Positions 1 to 8,159 of a DNA stretch of 64,000 bases are shown piece by piece. The position numbers and the translations under genes were made by a program. Under the pieces are notes generated by a model that did no database searches, was not told the origin of the DNA, and saw only the letters and a list, made by a program, of their open reading frames with translations. The stretch spans positions 1 to 64,000 of IMG/VR virus record IMGVR_UViG_3300045118_000047. One strand, given 5' to 3'. How positions within the stretch are numbered: position 1 is the stretch's first letter; every line of letters starts with the position of its first letter. Origin of the DNA: a virus.

Positions 1-2
1 CA

Positions 3-644
3 ACTGGACCAACTGGTACACAAGGTCCGCAGGGTCTTGGATCAACTGGTCCAACTGGTCCAACTGGACTTGACGGCTCTACCGGATTGACGGGTTCTAC
101 CGGTTTGACCGGCATGACTGGCATGAGTGGCATGACAGGTCTCACTGGTATGACCGGTTTGACTGGTATGACTGGTCTTGACGGATCAACCGGTCTGACT
201 GGCTCTACCGGTCTGACTGGTTCAACCGGTCTGACTGGTTCAACCGGTTTGACTGGTTCTACCGGTATCGACGGGACACAAGGTCCGCAGGGTCCAGAGG
301 GTAAGGGCGCAATCATTCAGCTAAACAAGCAATGGCGTGCGCTTTGGTGCTCTGAAGCGCCGGATAGCTGGTTCTTTGATCTTGTCGAAGTTCCTACCGG
401 AAAGCAGGAAGTTGAACTTGATCCGTTGTTTGTCGAAGCCTGTGTTCCGGGATCGTTTCGCCTGATCGGTGCCGCAGGAGCAGTGGAAGGTTGTAGGGTT
501 CGACTGTTTGTTGCGAATCCTTATCCTGTCACTATTGCTGTGTTCGGCCTGCGCGTAGGGATGCAGAGTTATCGTTTCTGGTCTGTCCCGCCCGAAGTGG
601 CAGCCAAGAACAGCAGCTTTTGGCTTGGCTTGCTAAGGACATAG
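3..644 (+). CDS. Collagen-like repeat fibre protein, 5'-truncated
   Basis: The frame is open from the window edge, so the start lies upstream and only 213 C-terminal residues are seen. Residues 1 to about 95 are Gly-X-Y triplets dominated by STG, LTG and MTG units ending in [13 protein letters not shown], a typical collagen-like rod. About 115 residues of a non-repetitive domain follow. Collagen-like rods with a C-terminal head are common in phage tail fibres and head fibres, so a trimeric virion fibre is the likely role. The DNA repeats (ACCGGTYTGACTGG) are near-identical and prone to length change. An exported adhesin is the alternative but is unlikely in this context. Confidence 0.85.
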   Translation, partial: TGPTGTQGPQGLGSTGPTGPTGLDGSTGLTGSTGLTGMTGMSGMTGLTGMTGLTGMTGLDGSTGLTGSTGLTGSTGLTGSTGLTGSTGIDGTQGPQGPEGKGAIIQLNKQWRALWCSEAPDSWFFDLVEVPTGKQEVELDPLFVEACVPGSFRLIGAAGAVEGCRVRLFVANPYPVTIAVFGLRVGMQSYRFWSVPPEVAAKNSSFWLGLLRT

Positions 645-688
645 GGTTGAAACATGTGCCGCCACAATGAAAAGCGCAGGGGACTATT

Positions 689-1396
689 ATGCTTGAGCCA
701 ATTTACGCATTCGCAACAGAGAAGTCCCGAATGTTTGAGCTTGGAATTGTGGTAGTGTTGGTTGTAGCCCTGATCCGGGGCCGATGGAGAGAAATCAAGA
801 GTTGGCTCGCTCGAAGACTCGAAGGCGACAATAAGTACCCGCAACGCAAAGATGCCGAACAGAATCGCGAAATCTATCGTGAACTGGTGGAGTTGCGGGC
901 GGTAATCAACGCAGATCGGGTCTACATTCTTCGATTCCACAACGGTACGGAGTTTCTTCCAAGCCATCCTGCTTGGCGGATCAGTTGTACGCATGAAGTC
1001 GTTAAGCACGGCGTCACTTATGAGTCTGCTAGGCTGCAAGGGATTTTCGTTTCGCGGATTCCAAACATCATCAATCCGTTGTTGACTGGTACGTCGTCCG
1101 CTCCCGGCGTTTTCGCGATGCAGTGCTCGCAGTGTCCGTTCCAGAGAAAGTGTGTTCAAGAGAACAAGCATATCGTTCTGATCCAAGTGGACGAGCTGAA
1201 CGGAAGCTATTGCCGTTTCCACTTGGAGAATCAGAATGTGAAGACGGCTCTGTTCTGTGGGCTGAACATTAACGGAAACGTCTTCGGCTTGGCGGGGATA
1301 GACTATTGTGATTCCAAGGTCTCTCAGCCGGAAGCGATACAGGATATAGCCCAGCAGCTATGCCGTGTGGCGGAGCGGCTTCGTTTCCATCTTTAG
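689..1396 (+). CDS. Membrane-anchored GAF-like protein
   Basis: A 235-residue protein with one hydrophobic segment at about residues 17-31 (GIVVVLVVALI) followed by basic residues, so it is probably inner-membrane anchored with a cytoplasmic domain. Residues about 65-230 contain the stretch DRVYILRFHNGTEF and later hydrophobic strands (ALFCGLNING, GLAGIDYC) that resemble the GAF-like fold found in many phage membrane proteins. A CSQCPFQRKC cluster could bind metal. Function unknown. The start ATG follows AGGGGACTATT. Confidence 0.75.
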   Translation: MLEPIYAFATEKSRMFELGIVVVLVVALIRGRWREIKSWLARRLEGDNKYPQRKDAEQNREIYRELVELRAVINADRVYILRFHNGTEFLPSHPAWRISCTHEVVKHGVTYESARLQGIFVSRIPNIINPLLTGTSSAPGVFAMQCSQCPFQRKCVQENKHIVLIQVDELNGSYCRFHLENQNVKTALFCGLNINGNVFGLAGIDYCDSKVSQPEAIQDIAQQLCRVAERLRFHL

Positions 1397-1455
1397 TACC
1401 GCAAAGACATGCCTTCCTTCGATGGGAAATAATTCCCGTCAAAAAGTCTGCCGGA

Positions 1456-1471
1456 TTGAGTATAATAGGTC
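1456..1471 (+). promoter_or_regulatory. Putative sigma70-type promoter (-10 TATAAT)
   Basis: GAGTATAATAGG lies just upstream of the GTG start at 1472. The GAGTATA(A/G)T core recurs at about 40,290, 50,432 and 54,285, upstream of other units. A clear -35 box is not seen. If used, the transcript would be nearly leaderless for the first gene. Confidence 0.4.
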
Positions 1472-1768
1472 GTGGCAGCAATTCATTGGCTTAAAGTTCA
1501 CGGTCAGCATTTTACCGATGCGGAAGCTCGCGAAGCGTCCGACTTCGATGAAGTGTTGTCCAACTTCGCCATAGAGCCAGACCGTGCCGTTTCGATGTTT
1601 AAAGAAGAACCCTTGACGGTCGCGAAGCGTTTAGTTCTTGCTGCCAAGGCGTCGTCTGATGAGATTGTGGCAATGTTGATGAAAGATGAAGATGGCCGTA
1701 TTCGTGGGGTTATCAAGACACGATTGGAGAAGGAAAGAATCGATGCCAGCGGCGGGATCATTTGTTGA
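1472..1768 (+). CDS. Small hypothetical protein
   Basis: A 98-residue, mainly helical protein starting with GTG. The C-terminal stretch DEDGRIRGVIKTRLEKER resembles the second helix of a HEAT-type repeat, but one copy is not enough to assign the family. It overlaps the start of the VWA-like metallopeptidase by 26 bases, so the two are probably co-translated. Function unknown. Confidence 0.55.
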   Translation: MAAIHWLKVHGQHFTDAEAREASDFDEVLSNFAIEPDRAVSMFKEEPLTVAKRLVLAAKASSDEIVAMLMKDEDGRIRGVIKTRLEKERIDASGGIIC

Positions 1769-2951
1769 ACGAGAGCTGATAAAGGGGATCGTAGACTTGG
1801 CCCGGCACAAGGAGTTCTACGGGCATATTGTCCAGCAGCTCGACCGCATTTTTGTCTCTCCCGATCACGAGATACAAACTGCCGCCGTGGGTCGGGTTCC
1901 GGGAGATCGTTTCATCAAGATGTATTTAAACAGGAGATTTTTCGGCGATCTTTATGAGCAGCATGGGAAGGAGAGGGGATGGATTTTCATGCTGGGAGTA
2001 TTAGAGCACGAGATTATCCATATCGTTTTCGGACACCTGTTTCTTCGGTTTCAAGACCGCATTCGTGGAAATGTCGCGAAGGACTTGGTGGTGAATGGTA
2101 TCATTCCGAATGAAACACTGCCGGGGAATTATGTCATCCCAGAACACTACGGATTCGAGCGTGGAAAGTCGGCTCTGTGGTACTACACGCATCTTCAAGA
2201 GAATCCGAAGTTTAAACAGCAGTGCGCGGAAGGAGCTTTTGGGGCCGAAGGGGTTTTGTCTCACATCATGTCGTCGCACAAGATGTGGACGGACGTGGAA
2301 GATGATCTGGTCGCCAAGGAGTTTGCCAAGGATATTGTCCGCAAGGCAAAGGACTTGTGTTGTAAGTCTTATGGCAACATTCCGGGAGCTGTCTTGGAGC
2401 AAATTGAAGACCTGCTCAAGAAGGAAAAGGCCATCATTCCGTGGGGCAAGGTCCTGAGAATGTTTGTGGCGTCCTGTGCTGAGAGTGTGTTAGATTACAC
2501 CGTCAAGCGGATCAGCCGTAGGTTTGACACTCGCCCCGGAACGCGCAAGGGAGACGTTTTAAGGGTCGCCGTTGCCGTGGATACGTCGGGTTCTATTTCA
2601 GACGAACAGCTCAAGATTTTCTTCAACGAGATCAGGTGGGTGTGGAAGAATGGTGCGATCATGGTGGTCTATGAAGCTGATTGTACCGTGCAGGCTGTCT
2701 ATGCGTTCAAAGGCAAGTTTACCGGCAAGGTTCATGGACGGGGCGGAACTGATCTTGAGCCTGTGCTCCGCGAAGTGGAAGGGAAGTATGATGCGTTGAT
2801 CTATTTCACGGACTTCTATGCTCCCCATGTGTCTCGCCAGTACAAGATACCGACGCTCTGGGTGTTGCATACAGGAGTGACGCGGGATCAGTATCCGGCC
2901 AAGTGGGGTCGTCACATTAAGATCACAGAAGGGATAGCGGAAGCAGCGTAA
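1743..2951 (+). CDS. VWA-like metallopeptidase (DUF2201/COG3864 type)
   Basis: A 402-residue protein; the ATG at 1743 is chosen because GAGAAGGAAAG precedes it. Near residue 90 is HEIIHIVFGH, an HExxHxxxGH zinc-peptidase motif. Near residue 277 is AVDTSGSIS, a VWA-type DxSxS metal-binding motif opening the C-terminal VWA-like domain, with a second acidic site (YFTDF) near residue 355. This order, peptidase then VWA-like, is that of the DUF2201 family, whose cellular members usually pair with a MoxR-type AAA ATPase. No such ATPase is in this window. Role in the phage is unknown; remodelling of a host or virion protein complex is an inference. Confidence 0.85.
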   Translation: MPAAGSFVERELIKGIVDLARHKEFYGHIVQQLDRIFVSPDHEIQTAAVGRVPGDRFIKMYLNRRFFGDLYEQHGKERGWIFMLGVLEHEIIHIVFGHLFLRFQDRIRGNVAKDLVVNGIIPNETLPGNYVIPEHYGFERGKSALWYYTHLQENPKFKQQCAEGAFGAEGVLSHIMSSHKMWTDVEDDLVAKEFAKDIVRKAKDLCCKSYGNIPGAVLEQIEDLLKKEKAIIPWGKVLRMFVASCAESVLDYTVKRISRRFDTRPGTRKGDVLRVAVAVDTSGSISDEQLKIFFNEIRWVWKNGAIMVVYEADCTVQAVYAFKGKFTGKVHGRGGTDLEPVLREVEGKYDALIYFTDFYAPHVSRQYKIPTLWVLHTGVTRDQYPAKWGRHIKITEGIAEAA

Positions 2952-2975
2952 GCTGAGTATGAGAAAGGAGTATGG

Positions 2976-3353
2976 ATGAAGACGTTGTTCGTGGTATCGG
3001 AGAAGAAGGTCAACAGTCACGTTGGCGAAGAGTATGACTCCATAATGGAAGTCGAACACCTGCCGACGACAGAGACGATTCAGCCGCAGGCCGACAAGGT
3101 CATGGCTGAAATCAGGAAGTTGTGGTTCGAGCAGGTTAAGCCTGACGATCCAAATGCCGTGGTGGTGAATCCCAAGGTGGTTGTCAGTCTGGATGCGGCT
3201 CCGGCTTTTGCGGCCATGTTGGTCAACCTTCAGATCATTATGAAGGCACAAGAAGGGATCGAGATTGAGCTTCCGTGGGAGAAGCAAAGCGATCTGAGTA
3301 AGCTGGATGAAGAGTCGAAGGAAATACTGCGGAAACTAGACGAAAGGAAGTGA
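2976..3353 (+). CDS. Hypothetical protein
   Basis: A 125-residue protein with a good ribosome site (GAAAGGAGT, 5 bases before ATG). It has a beta-type N-terminus and a charged helical C-terminus (KLDEESKEILRKLDERK). No family recognised. It lies three bases from the next gene and is probably translated with it. Confidence 0.75.
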   Translation: MKTLFVVSEKKVNSHVGEEYDSIMEVEHLPTTETIQPQADKVMAEIRKLWFEQVKPDDPNAVVVNPKVVVSLDAAPAFAAMLVNLQIIMKAQEGIEIELPWEKQSDLSKLDEESKEILRKLDERK

Positions 3354-3356
3354 GTC

Positions 3357-3932
3357 ATGGCGAAGTTTGTTGATTTCTATTCAGACAAGGAAGTTCAAGA
3401 CATCATGGAAGCATTCATCGAACGCTTCCCTACGATGTTTGAGGGGTTCGACACGTCGAAGATCGGGTTTGTGACCACCCGCGCCAAGAAGGGGAAAGAC
3501 AAAAAGTCTGGACTCGCGCTCAAGCTCCACAAGGTGCCCTATCCGCACAACGTGTGGCTGACAAAGGTCTACATCGTGGAAGCCTTTGAAGCCCGCTGGA
3601 AGAAGCTCGACCTAAAGAAGAAGAACCTGAACGTGTGGCGGGTTATGTGTGCGATTCCCAATGGGGGACTCGACGAGCAGTCGAAATCCTACGGGAAGGT
3701 ACTGAAGCCTGAGATCAACATGTTCCTGATGGAGTACGCGGCCAGCGGCGGAGTGGTCAACTGGGAAGAGAATCCGGCGGCAAAGGACCCGATGGACCAG
3801 ACGCAGGAAACCGTCAAGAAGGCGGTGCCCGTCTCGGAAGCCATCCCTGCTGATGATGGCGTTGACCGGCAGGCTGTAAAGCCCGAAGATGTGGCTTCGG
3901 CTCCGGGCAAGGGAAAGGCTGCGAAGAAGTAG
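3357..3932 (+). CDS. Phage metallopeptidase-family protein lacking the HExxH motif
   Basis: A 191-residue protein. Residues about 25-135 follow the layout I know from phage putative metallopeptidases: a strand ending IGFVTTRAKK, a variable loop, a strand TKVYIVEAFEARWKKL, a helix, and a late YGKVLKPEINMFLMEYAASGGVVNW segment. In active members the helix carries HEL(C/L)H; here the position reads WRVMCAIPNGG, so no zinc ligands are visible. The tail (about residues 145-191) is Pro/Ala/Lys rich. It is probably a non-catalytic relative, perhaps a binding protein. The family assignment is from pattern memory, not a search. Confidence 0.6.
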   Translation: MAKFVDFYSDKEVQDIMEAFIERFPTMFEGFDTSKIGFVTTRAKKGKDKKSGLALKLHKVPYPHNVWLTKVYIVEAFEARWKKLDLKKKNLNVWRVMCAIPNGGLDEQSKSYGKVLKPEINMFLMEYAASGGVVNWEENPAAKDPMDQTQETVKKAVPVSEAIPADDGVDRQAVKPEDVASAPGKGKAAKK

Positions 3933-3942
3933 GTGGTCTGTC

Positions 3943-4551
3943 GTGAATGCTGCTGATCTCCTGAAGATGGCGAGAGGGTGGGGAGAGTTTCGCGGGAAGT
4001 ACCGTAAGTGGAGACGCCCGAAGTTCTCTGATACCTACTTGCTTGCCTATCTGCGCGATCACGGCATTAAGTCGAAACGGGACTTGGCGAAGCGAAGGCA
4101 GGATGGCGATCCTGTCGCGTATGATTTTGAAAAGGCGTTTGGAAGTTGGTCTGCCGCCCTTCGCCGGGTATTCGTTCCAGAGTTCAAAAAGTCGCCGGAC
4201 AAAGACTACTTGGTCAAAGTGGTGCTGAGCTTCGGTTTGTGGTCTCTGAGAGACTGGGACGCGGCTCGTGCGAAGGAACCGTCAGTAATTCCGTCTCCGT
4301 ATTACGTGGAGAAGTTGTATGGTGGGTTCCGTGCTTTGTTTGCCAAAGCAAGATCGGTGTCTTGTGAGCACATTATATCTGACTACCTAAAACTATGGCG
4401 CAGGCTAGGACGTGTTCCGAGCTTTGAAGAAGCCAGAGAGAATCAAATCAAGCTGGAGCCGCTGATTCGGATATGTGGGAGTAAGAAGAAGCTGGATGAA
4501 GTGGCTGGCGATCTGGAAAGGCAATATGAGAGAACATCAAGAAGTGTTTGA
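3943..4551 (+). CDS. DNA-binding protein with HNH-associated repeats
   Basis: A 202-residue basic protein from GTG at 3943 (AGGTGG precedes it). It has three repeats of the type found beside phage homing endonucleases: a helix, a loop, then a signature such as FGSWSAALRRVF (about residue 70), YGGFRALFAKA (about 130) and a weaker third copy (about 180). Such repeats are thought to bind DNA. No HNH or GIY-YIG catalytic motif is seen, so it is either a free-standing regulator or a remnant of a homing endonuclease. It overlaps the next gene by 26 bases. Confidence 0.65.
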   Translation: MNAADLLKMARGWGEFRGKYRKWRRPKFSDTYLLAYLRDHGIKSKRDLAKRRQDGDPVAYDFEKAFGSWSAALRRVFVPEFKKSPDKDYLVKVVLSFGLWSLRDWDAARAKEPSVIPSPYYVEKLYGGFRALFAKARSVSCEHIISDYLKLWRRLGRVPSFEEARENQIKLEPLIRICGSKKKLDEVAGDLERQYERTSRSV

Positions 4552-4972
4552 AAGGTTTCGGGAACTGTATGACCGGGCGCTCAAGGAGCGGAAAGATCGT
4601 TTCTTGAGTGTTGCTCCGTGCAACTGCGTTCACAACGTCCGGTTGCGCGTGAAGGGGAAAGGACAGTTTGGGTTCTGTCAGAATTCATTGGTTCTGGCAA
4701 ACTCTGGCAAGAAATGGTTCGTGTGTGATGCGGTGGAAACAGCGCAGCGATGCCGTGTCTTTTCCTGTCGGAACACGGAAGCGTCTGTGGAGCAGAAGTT
4801 TATGGAGATCGTCAAGTCTCCCGCGTGGTGCGGGAAAGAGTATCCCAAGCTCGCCATGCTGATCTGGTTCCTTCAAGAGTGGGAACCGCACGGCAGGATG
4901 GTCCGGTTCCGGGAGATGCTGCGAAAGATGTTTGGAGCGTTGTGGGGAATCATTTCTTTCAGGTGGTGGTAG
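4526..4972 (+). CDS. Cysteine-rich hypothetical protein
   Basis: A 148-residue protein; ATG at 4526 follows GGAAAGG. Seven cysteines are arranged as APCNC, FC, CDAVETAQRC and FSC between about residues 30 and 90, suggesting one or two metal sites. The remainder is helical with a tryptophan/arginine-rich end. No family recognised. It is embedded in the cluster that leads to the NusG-like gene. Confidence 0.7.
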   Translation: MREHQEVFERFRELYDRALKERKDRFLSVAPCNCVHNVRLRVKGKGQFGFCQNSLVLANSGKKWFVCDAVETAQRCRVFSCRNTEASVEQKFMEIVKSPAWCGKEYPKLAMLIWFLQEWEPHGRMVRFREMLRKMFGALWGIISFRWW

Positions 4973-5608
4973 GTGGACAATCAATGGATTTGCCTGATGG
5001 TGAGCAGCACGCTGCCCCATAAGGACAACAAGCTCATCACCAAAGAACTGTCGGTGATTTTCGGCAGCGATCTTGTCGATCACCGGGTGGTTTGCGATAC
5101 CGGAATGCTGGCGTCGGGAGAATACTATCTCTTCGTTCGATGCGCCAACTATCGGGACCATCTCGATACTCTCAACAAGCACACTTTCGTCACCAACGTC
5201 GTCCCTTCTCGCGAGTCTCCGCATTACTTCTCAGATAAGGAAGTGAAGGAGTTTGCTGTTTCTGTCGGGCGGAAGGTGACTCCCACTTCTGACTTCAATA
5301 AAGGGGACGTTGTGTTGGTCCGGGATGGCTATCTCAGGGGGTTGTATGGGGTTGTTCAGGGCCAAAGTGGTAAAAAGTGCCGAGTTTTCTTTAGTTTCTA
5401 CGTGCGTCGCTTCACTGAGAATCTTCGCGTGACATTGTTGGAGTTTATTGGTAACGTATCCAAGTATGAGTTTCCCGTCGCTGTCGATGGATGCCACCTA
5501 GCAGGAGTGAGAATTGTCCACCACCGTAAGCTACATCGGAAAACAGGTAGAAAACATAAGGCCGGGGAACGGAGGGGAAGAAGGCGTACTGCCGTACTTC
5601 ACCATTGA
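4973..5608 (+). CDS. NusG-like transcription factor
   Basis: A 211-residue protein beginning with GTG at 4973 right after AGGTGGTGGTAG. The N-terminal ~95 residues fit a NusG N-terminal domain: an initial strand QWICLMV, a two-helix middle and the strand EYYLFVRC, analogous to the YVLV/YVFV strand of NusG. Residues about 103-145 are a KOW module (KGDVVLVRDGYLRGLYGVV). NusG/RfaH-type proteins bind RNA polymerase and control pausing, termination or ribosome coupling. Phage NusG paralogs are uncommon. Its presence with boxA-like sites at 51-53 kb suggests control of antitermination (inference). The last 30 residues are basic and overlap the next gene. Confidence 0.75.
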   Translation: MDNQWICLMVSSTLPHKDNKLITKELSVIFGSDLVDHRVVCDTGMLASGEYYLFVRCANYRDHLDTLNKHTFVTNVVPSRESPHYFSDKEVKEFAVSVGRKVTPTSDFNKGDVVLVRDGYLRGLYGVVQGQSGKKCRVFFSFYVRRFTENLRVTLLEFIGNVSKYEFPVAVDGCHLAGVRIVHHRKLHRKTGRKHKAGERRGRRRTAVLHH

Positions 5609-6110
5609 ACAGGTTCGAGCTTTCCGGTCGGTATTTGGCTTCTTAAACGAGAAAGATCGGGACATTCTTTACCTGATTTTCGTGTCCCGAAAGAAGCAGA
5701 AGGATGTGCAACGCATCCTTGGACGGTCACAGCCGTCTCTCTGCTATGACATCAAGCGTATCCGCTTGCGGCTCAGATTCATCTTTTACTTGCACTCGGT
5801 GATGGATGAATTCGTGGCCTTTGTCGAAAACCAGCGTCGCTATTTTCTTCCCGAAGAGATTGAGATTCTGACCCTGATGTTCTATACGTCGAGCTTTACC
5901 ATGACTTCCGAGATGATGGGCATCTCGCAGGTGCGCACCCGTTATGCTTTCAATAAGTGCTTACGCCGGATGGAAGCTCTGGGAGCTTTTGGGAATGCGG
6001 AAATCTGGAAAGCATACGAGATTTTCTGTCAGATTCGGGCCAATCTAAATGCCGTTAGGCGGCTGTATCGGGGCGAGTCCAACGATTTCCGCGCCTTCGC
6101 GATACTGTAA
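5514..6110 (+). CDS. Sigma-like double helix-turn-helix protein
   Basis: A 198-residue protein; the TTG at 5514 is preceded by AGGAGTGAGAA. Residues about 43-90 (LNEKDRDILYLIF ... VQRILGRSQPSL) look like a sigma region-4 type HTH, where the second helix would read the -35 box. A second, similar HTH occurs at about residues 120-160 (LPEEIEILTLMFY ... MMGISQVRTR). It could be a phage sigma factor or anti-sigma-type regulator. It is a candidate reader of the repeated promoter-like motifs in this window. Region 2 is not recognisable. Confidence 0.6.
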   Translation: MSTTVSYIGKQVENIRPGNGGEEGVLPYFTIEQVRAFRSVFGFLNEKDRDILYLIFVSRKKQKDVQRILGRSQPSLCYDIKRIRLRLRFIFYLHSVMDEFVAFVENQRRYFLPEEIEILTLMFYTSSFTMTSEMMGISQVRTRYAFNKCLRRMEALGAFGNAEIWKAYEIFCQIRANLNAVRRLYRGESNDFRAFAIL

Positions 6111-6140
6111 CTTTTTCCTGATATTCTTCCCAATGGTGGA
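6106..6140 (+). promoter_or_regulatory. Recurrent intergenic motif (type A), promoter candidate
   Basis: GTAACTTTTTCCTGATATTC followed after five bases by an AATGGTGGAGGG tract. It matches the consensus GTAACAATTCTTTKATATTC seen at 23,148, 31,185, 31,570, 36,136, 47,619, 57,210 and 60,093, each just upstream of a start codon. Confidence 0.55.
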
Positions 6141-6143
6141 GGG

Positions 6144-6419
6144 ATGTATCTCGTGAACAATGATGTCTTTGACGGGTTTGCGTGGCATAGCTCAATAGGG
6201 ATCGACGCCACACTGGACGGGAATAAGCGGTTTGTCACCCGTTTGCCCCTGACGGCTGATTCACGGGCTATGTTCGTGGCGGCTGGCAACAATCTGCTGA
6301 TTCACAAGACCACACGGTGCTTGTGGCGGCTGTCGGACGACAAAAAGAGCATCGAGCCTGTCTTCAGTTCGGATGTCTTGTCGGAAGATGAAGTGAAGGC
6401 GGCAATGGGAGGAACGTGA
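6144..6419 (+). CDS. Small hypothetical protein
   Basis: A 91-residue protein behind a type-A promoter-like motif and GGTGGAGGG. No family is recognised. Its TGA overlaps the ATG of the following gene, so translation is probably coupled. Confidence 0.7.
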   Translation: MYLVNNDVFDGFAWHSSIGIDATLDGNKRFVTRLPLTADSRAMFVAAGNNLLIHKTTRCLWRLSDDKKSIEPVFSSDVLSEDEVKAAMGGT

Positions 6420-7561
6420 TGAGCTTGAATCTGACTTCGTTTTTGCGGCGTGATGCTGCGATTGCAGATCATTCGCTTGTGGATCATTCTTGGTGGAATG
6501 GAACAGGACTGGCGGGGGAGAGTGCGATCCTTGACATCAGTTCCATGCGAAATCCAAACAACATCAAGCCGGAACTGGAACTTGAGTGGGGTCTTGGTGG
6601 TCCAGACATCGACCTAAACGAGCCTGCCGGAGTGGTCGAGCGGAACCTTCCCGATGAAGGGATGGAAGATGCTGGCAGGGTGATTGTTTTTGCCCGGCAC
6701 ATGATGAATGCCGGTTATCGCGGTCGTCAGGTTGTTGCCGGGATTCGACAGAAGTTTTCCCAGCCAGCCATTCTCGCTGCTCGTCGGGGATTGCGCGAGC
6801 TGTTCGGAATGGAAGGATTGACGGGGCGTATCCTGATAGATGCCCGTGGTTATCCTGATTGCAGGGCGGCGATGAAGGTAGCGGCGAACAGTCCCTATAA
6901 GCGATTCATCAAGTATGTTGCCGGATGTAAATGCGGGGATCATCATGTTCTCCCGGCGAATGAGCGTGCCCTGTTTGGTGAGATTGTGGCTTCTACTGGA
7001 AACCCGACCGATGACTTCATGGCGGGTTCCGAGACTTCAAGTAGTCTGGTTTCACATTGCCGGTCAACCATGTTGCCGGTTCTGGCCGCAGAAGGCGATC
7101 TGGACAAGTCGGTGCTTGACAGTACGTTGATCGAGATGATGAACGTGACGGGGCTTCCTTCTGGTATTGCTGAAGGCATCCACGCGATGAAGGCAAGCAA
7201 CTTTGCCAAGGTTCGCGCCGCTTTCCGTTGGCTGGATAAGCAGATTGATGCGGCGGAAGATTCCCGGTATGCAGGGAAGGTCGATGCCAAGGAGTTCCGC
7301 TTGGGCCAAGCAGATATGCCTGTTGAGATTTTTGATGCTCAGCCCGGAGAGATCAATCTCAACGAAAGACAGGCACCGTTGGACGTTGAGTTGTTTAAAG
7401 AGTCGGCAGCTCCGCTGGACGTTGAGCCAAGCCCATTCCAAGAGCCGGAACTTGAAGGATCGGACGAGATCATTCTGGATGAGCAGGCCGAAGTTTTGCC
7501 AAGTCTGGAAGACGTGGTTTTGACGGGAGACATGGACTTTGGTGACGGCGACAAACCCTAA
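6419..7561 (+). CDS. Hypothetical protein upstream of terminase
   Basis: A 380-residue protein; ATG at 6419 overlaps the previous stop (TGATG). The middle contains GMEGLTGRILIDARGYPDC and YVAGCKCGDHHV, a Cys/His cluster that could bind zinc. The C-terminal ~90 residues are very acidic with two copies of an APLDVE unit. Position just before the packaging genes suggests a virion or packaging role, but the function is unknown. An alternative GTG start lies 3 bases upstream. Confidence 0.75.
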   Translation: MSLNLTSFLRRDAAIADHSLVDHSWWNGTGLAGESAILDISSMRNPNNIKPELELEWGLGGPDIDLNEPAGVVERNLPDEGMEDAGRVIVFARHMMNAGYRGRQVVAGIRQKFSQPAILAARRGLRELFGMEGLTGRILIDARGYPDCRAAMKVAANSPYKRFIKYVAGCKCGDHHVLPANERALFGEIVASTGNPTDDFMAGSETSSSLVSHCRSTMLPVLAAEGDLDKSVLDSTLIEMMNVTGLPSGIAEGIHAMKASNFAKVRAAFRWLDKQIDAAEDSRYAGKVDAKEFRLGQADMPVEIFDAQPGEINLNERQAPLDVELFKESAAPLDVEPSPFQEPELEGSDEIILDEQAEVLPSLEDVVLTGDMDFGDGDKP

Positions 7562-7570
7562 TGGGACAAT

Positions 7571-8152
7571 ATGAGCGGAGATCAAGATTTCGACAAGGCC
7601 GACGCCGATGCTGGCGTGGCAGTAGCACTCCCGCCAGAGTCTCGCTCCGGGACGACAGCGTTGGCGGGGCGGTTGCCGTCAGACATTATTGCCTACCGGA
7701 AAAGTCTCGTCGAGAAGTACCACGCAGGAGCGCCCAGCTTCATCGAGCGGTTGCGCCGTGCCGGAAAGTCCGACATGGAATCGCTCTATGTATCGTTGAT
7801 GGATGAAGTCCTTGGGGAGACGGACCATCTCCTTGGAAACGAACTGATCGCCACGCAGAACGGAGAGCTTCGGGATGCTTCGGTCATATCGTTCAAACGG
7901 GCTGAAGTCTTGGAAAAGGCGCTCAGAGCCGTTCAGACAAAACAGCAGTTGAAGGGCAATGGGTTTGACGTTGATGCGCCTGAAATGATGGTGGTGTTTC
8001 GTTTCTTCTTGGCGAAGGTGAAGGAGACATTCGACAGGATCGGAGTGAATCCTGAGATACCGGATTTGTTCTTTCGCCGTTTTGGGGAAGTGACGGATAA
8101 CTGGCAGAAAGAACTCCGGGAACGTCTTGACGTGCTGGGGACTCAGAGGTGA
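7571..8152 (+). CDS. Hypothetical protein, terminase small-subunit candidate by position
   Basis: A 193-residue, mostly helical protein directly before the large terminase gene. The length, helical character and position fit a small terminase subunit, but no HTH or family motif was recognised, so this is only positional inference. The first 40 residues are Asp/Ala rich and probably disordered. It ends seven bases before the terminase start. Confidence 0.75.
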   Translation: MSGDQDFDKADADAGVAVALPPESRSGTTALAGRLPSDIIAYRKSLVEKYHAGAPSFIERLRRAGKSDMESLYVSLMDEVLGETDHLLGNELIATQNGELRDASVISFKRAEVLEKALRAVQTKQQLKGNGFDVDAPEMMVVFRFFLAKVKETFDRIGVNPEIPDLFFRRFGEVTDNWQKELRERLDVLGTQR

Positions 8153-8159
8153 AAAGCGA

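Noticed and set aside
1-300. CRISPR array
   Set aside because: The repeats are in-frame Gly-X-Y codons without spacers; collagen-like protein explains them.
7571-8152. Firm call of small terminase subunit
   Set aside because: Only position and size support it; no HTH or family motif was seen.
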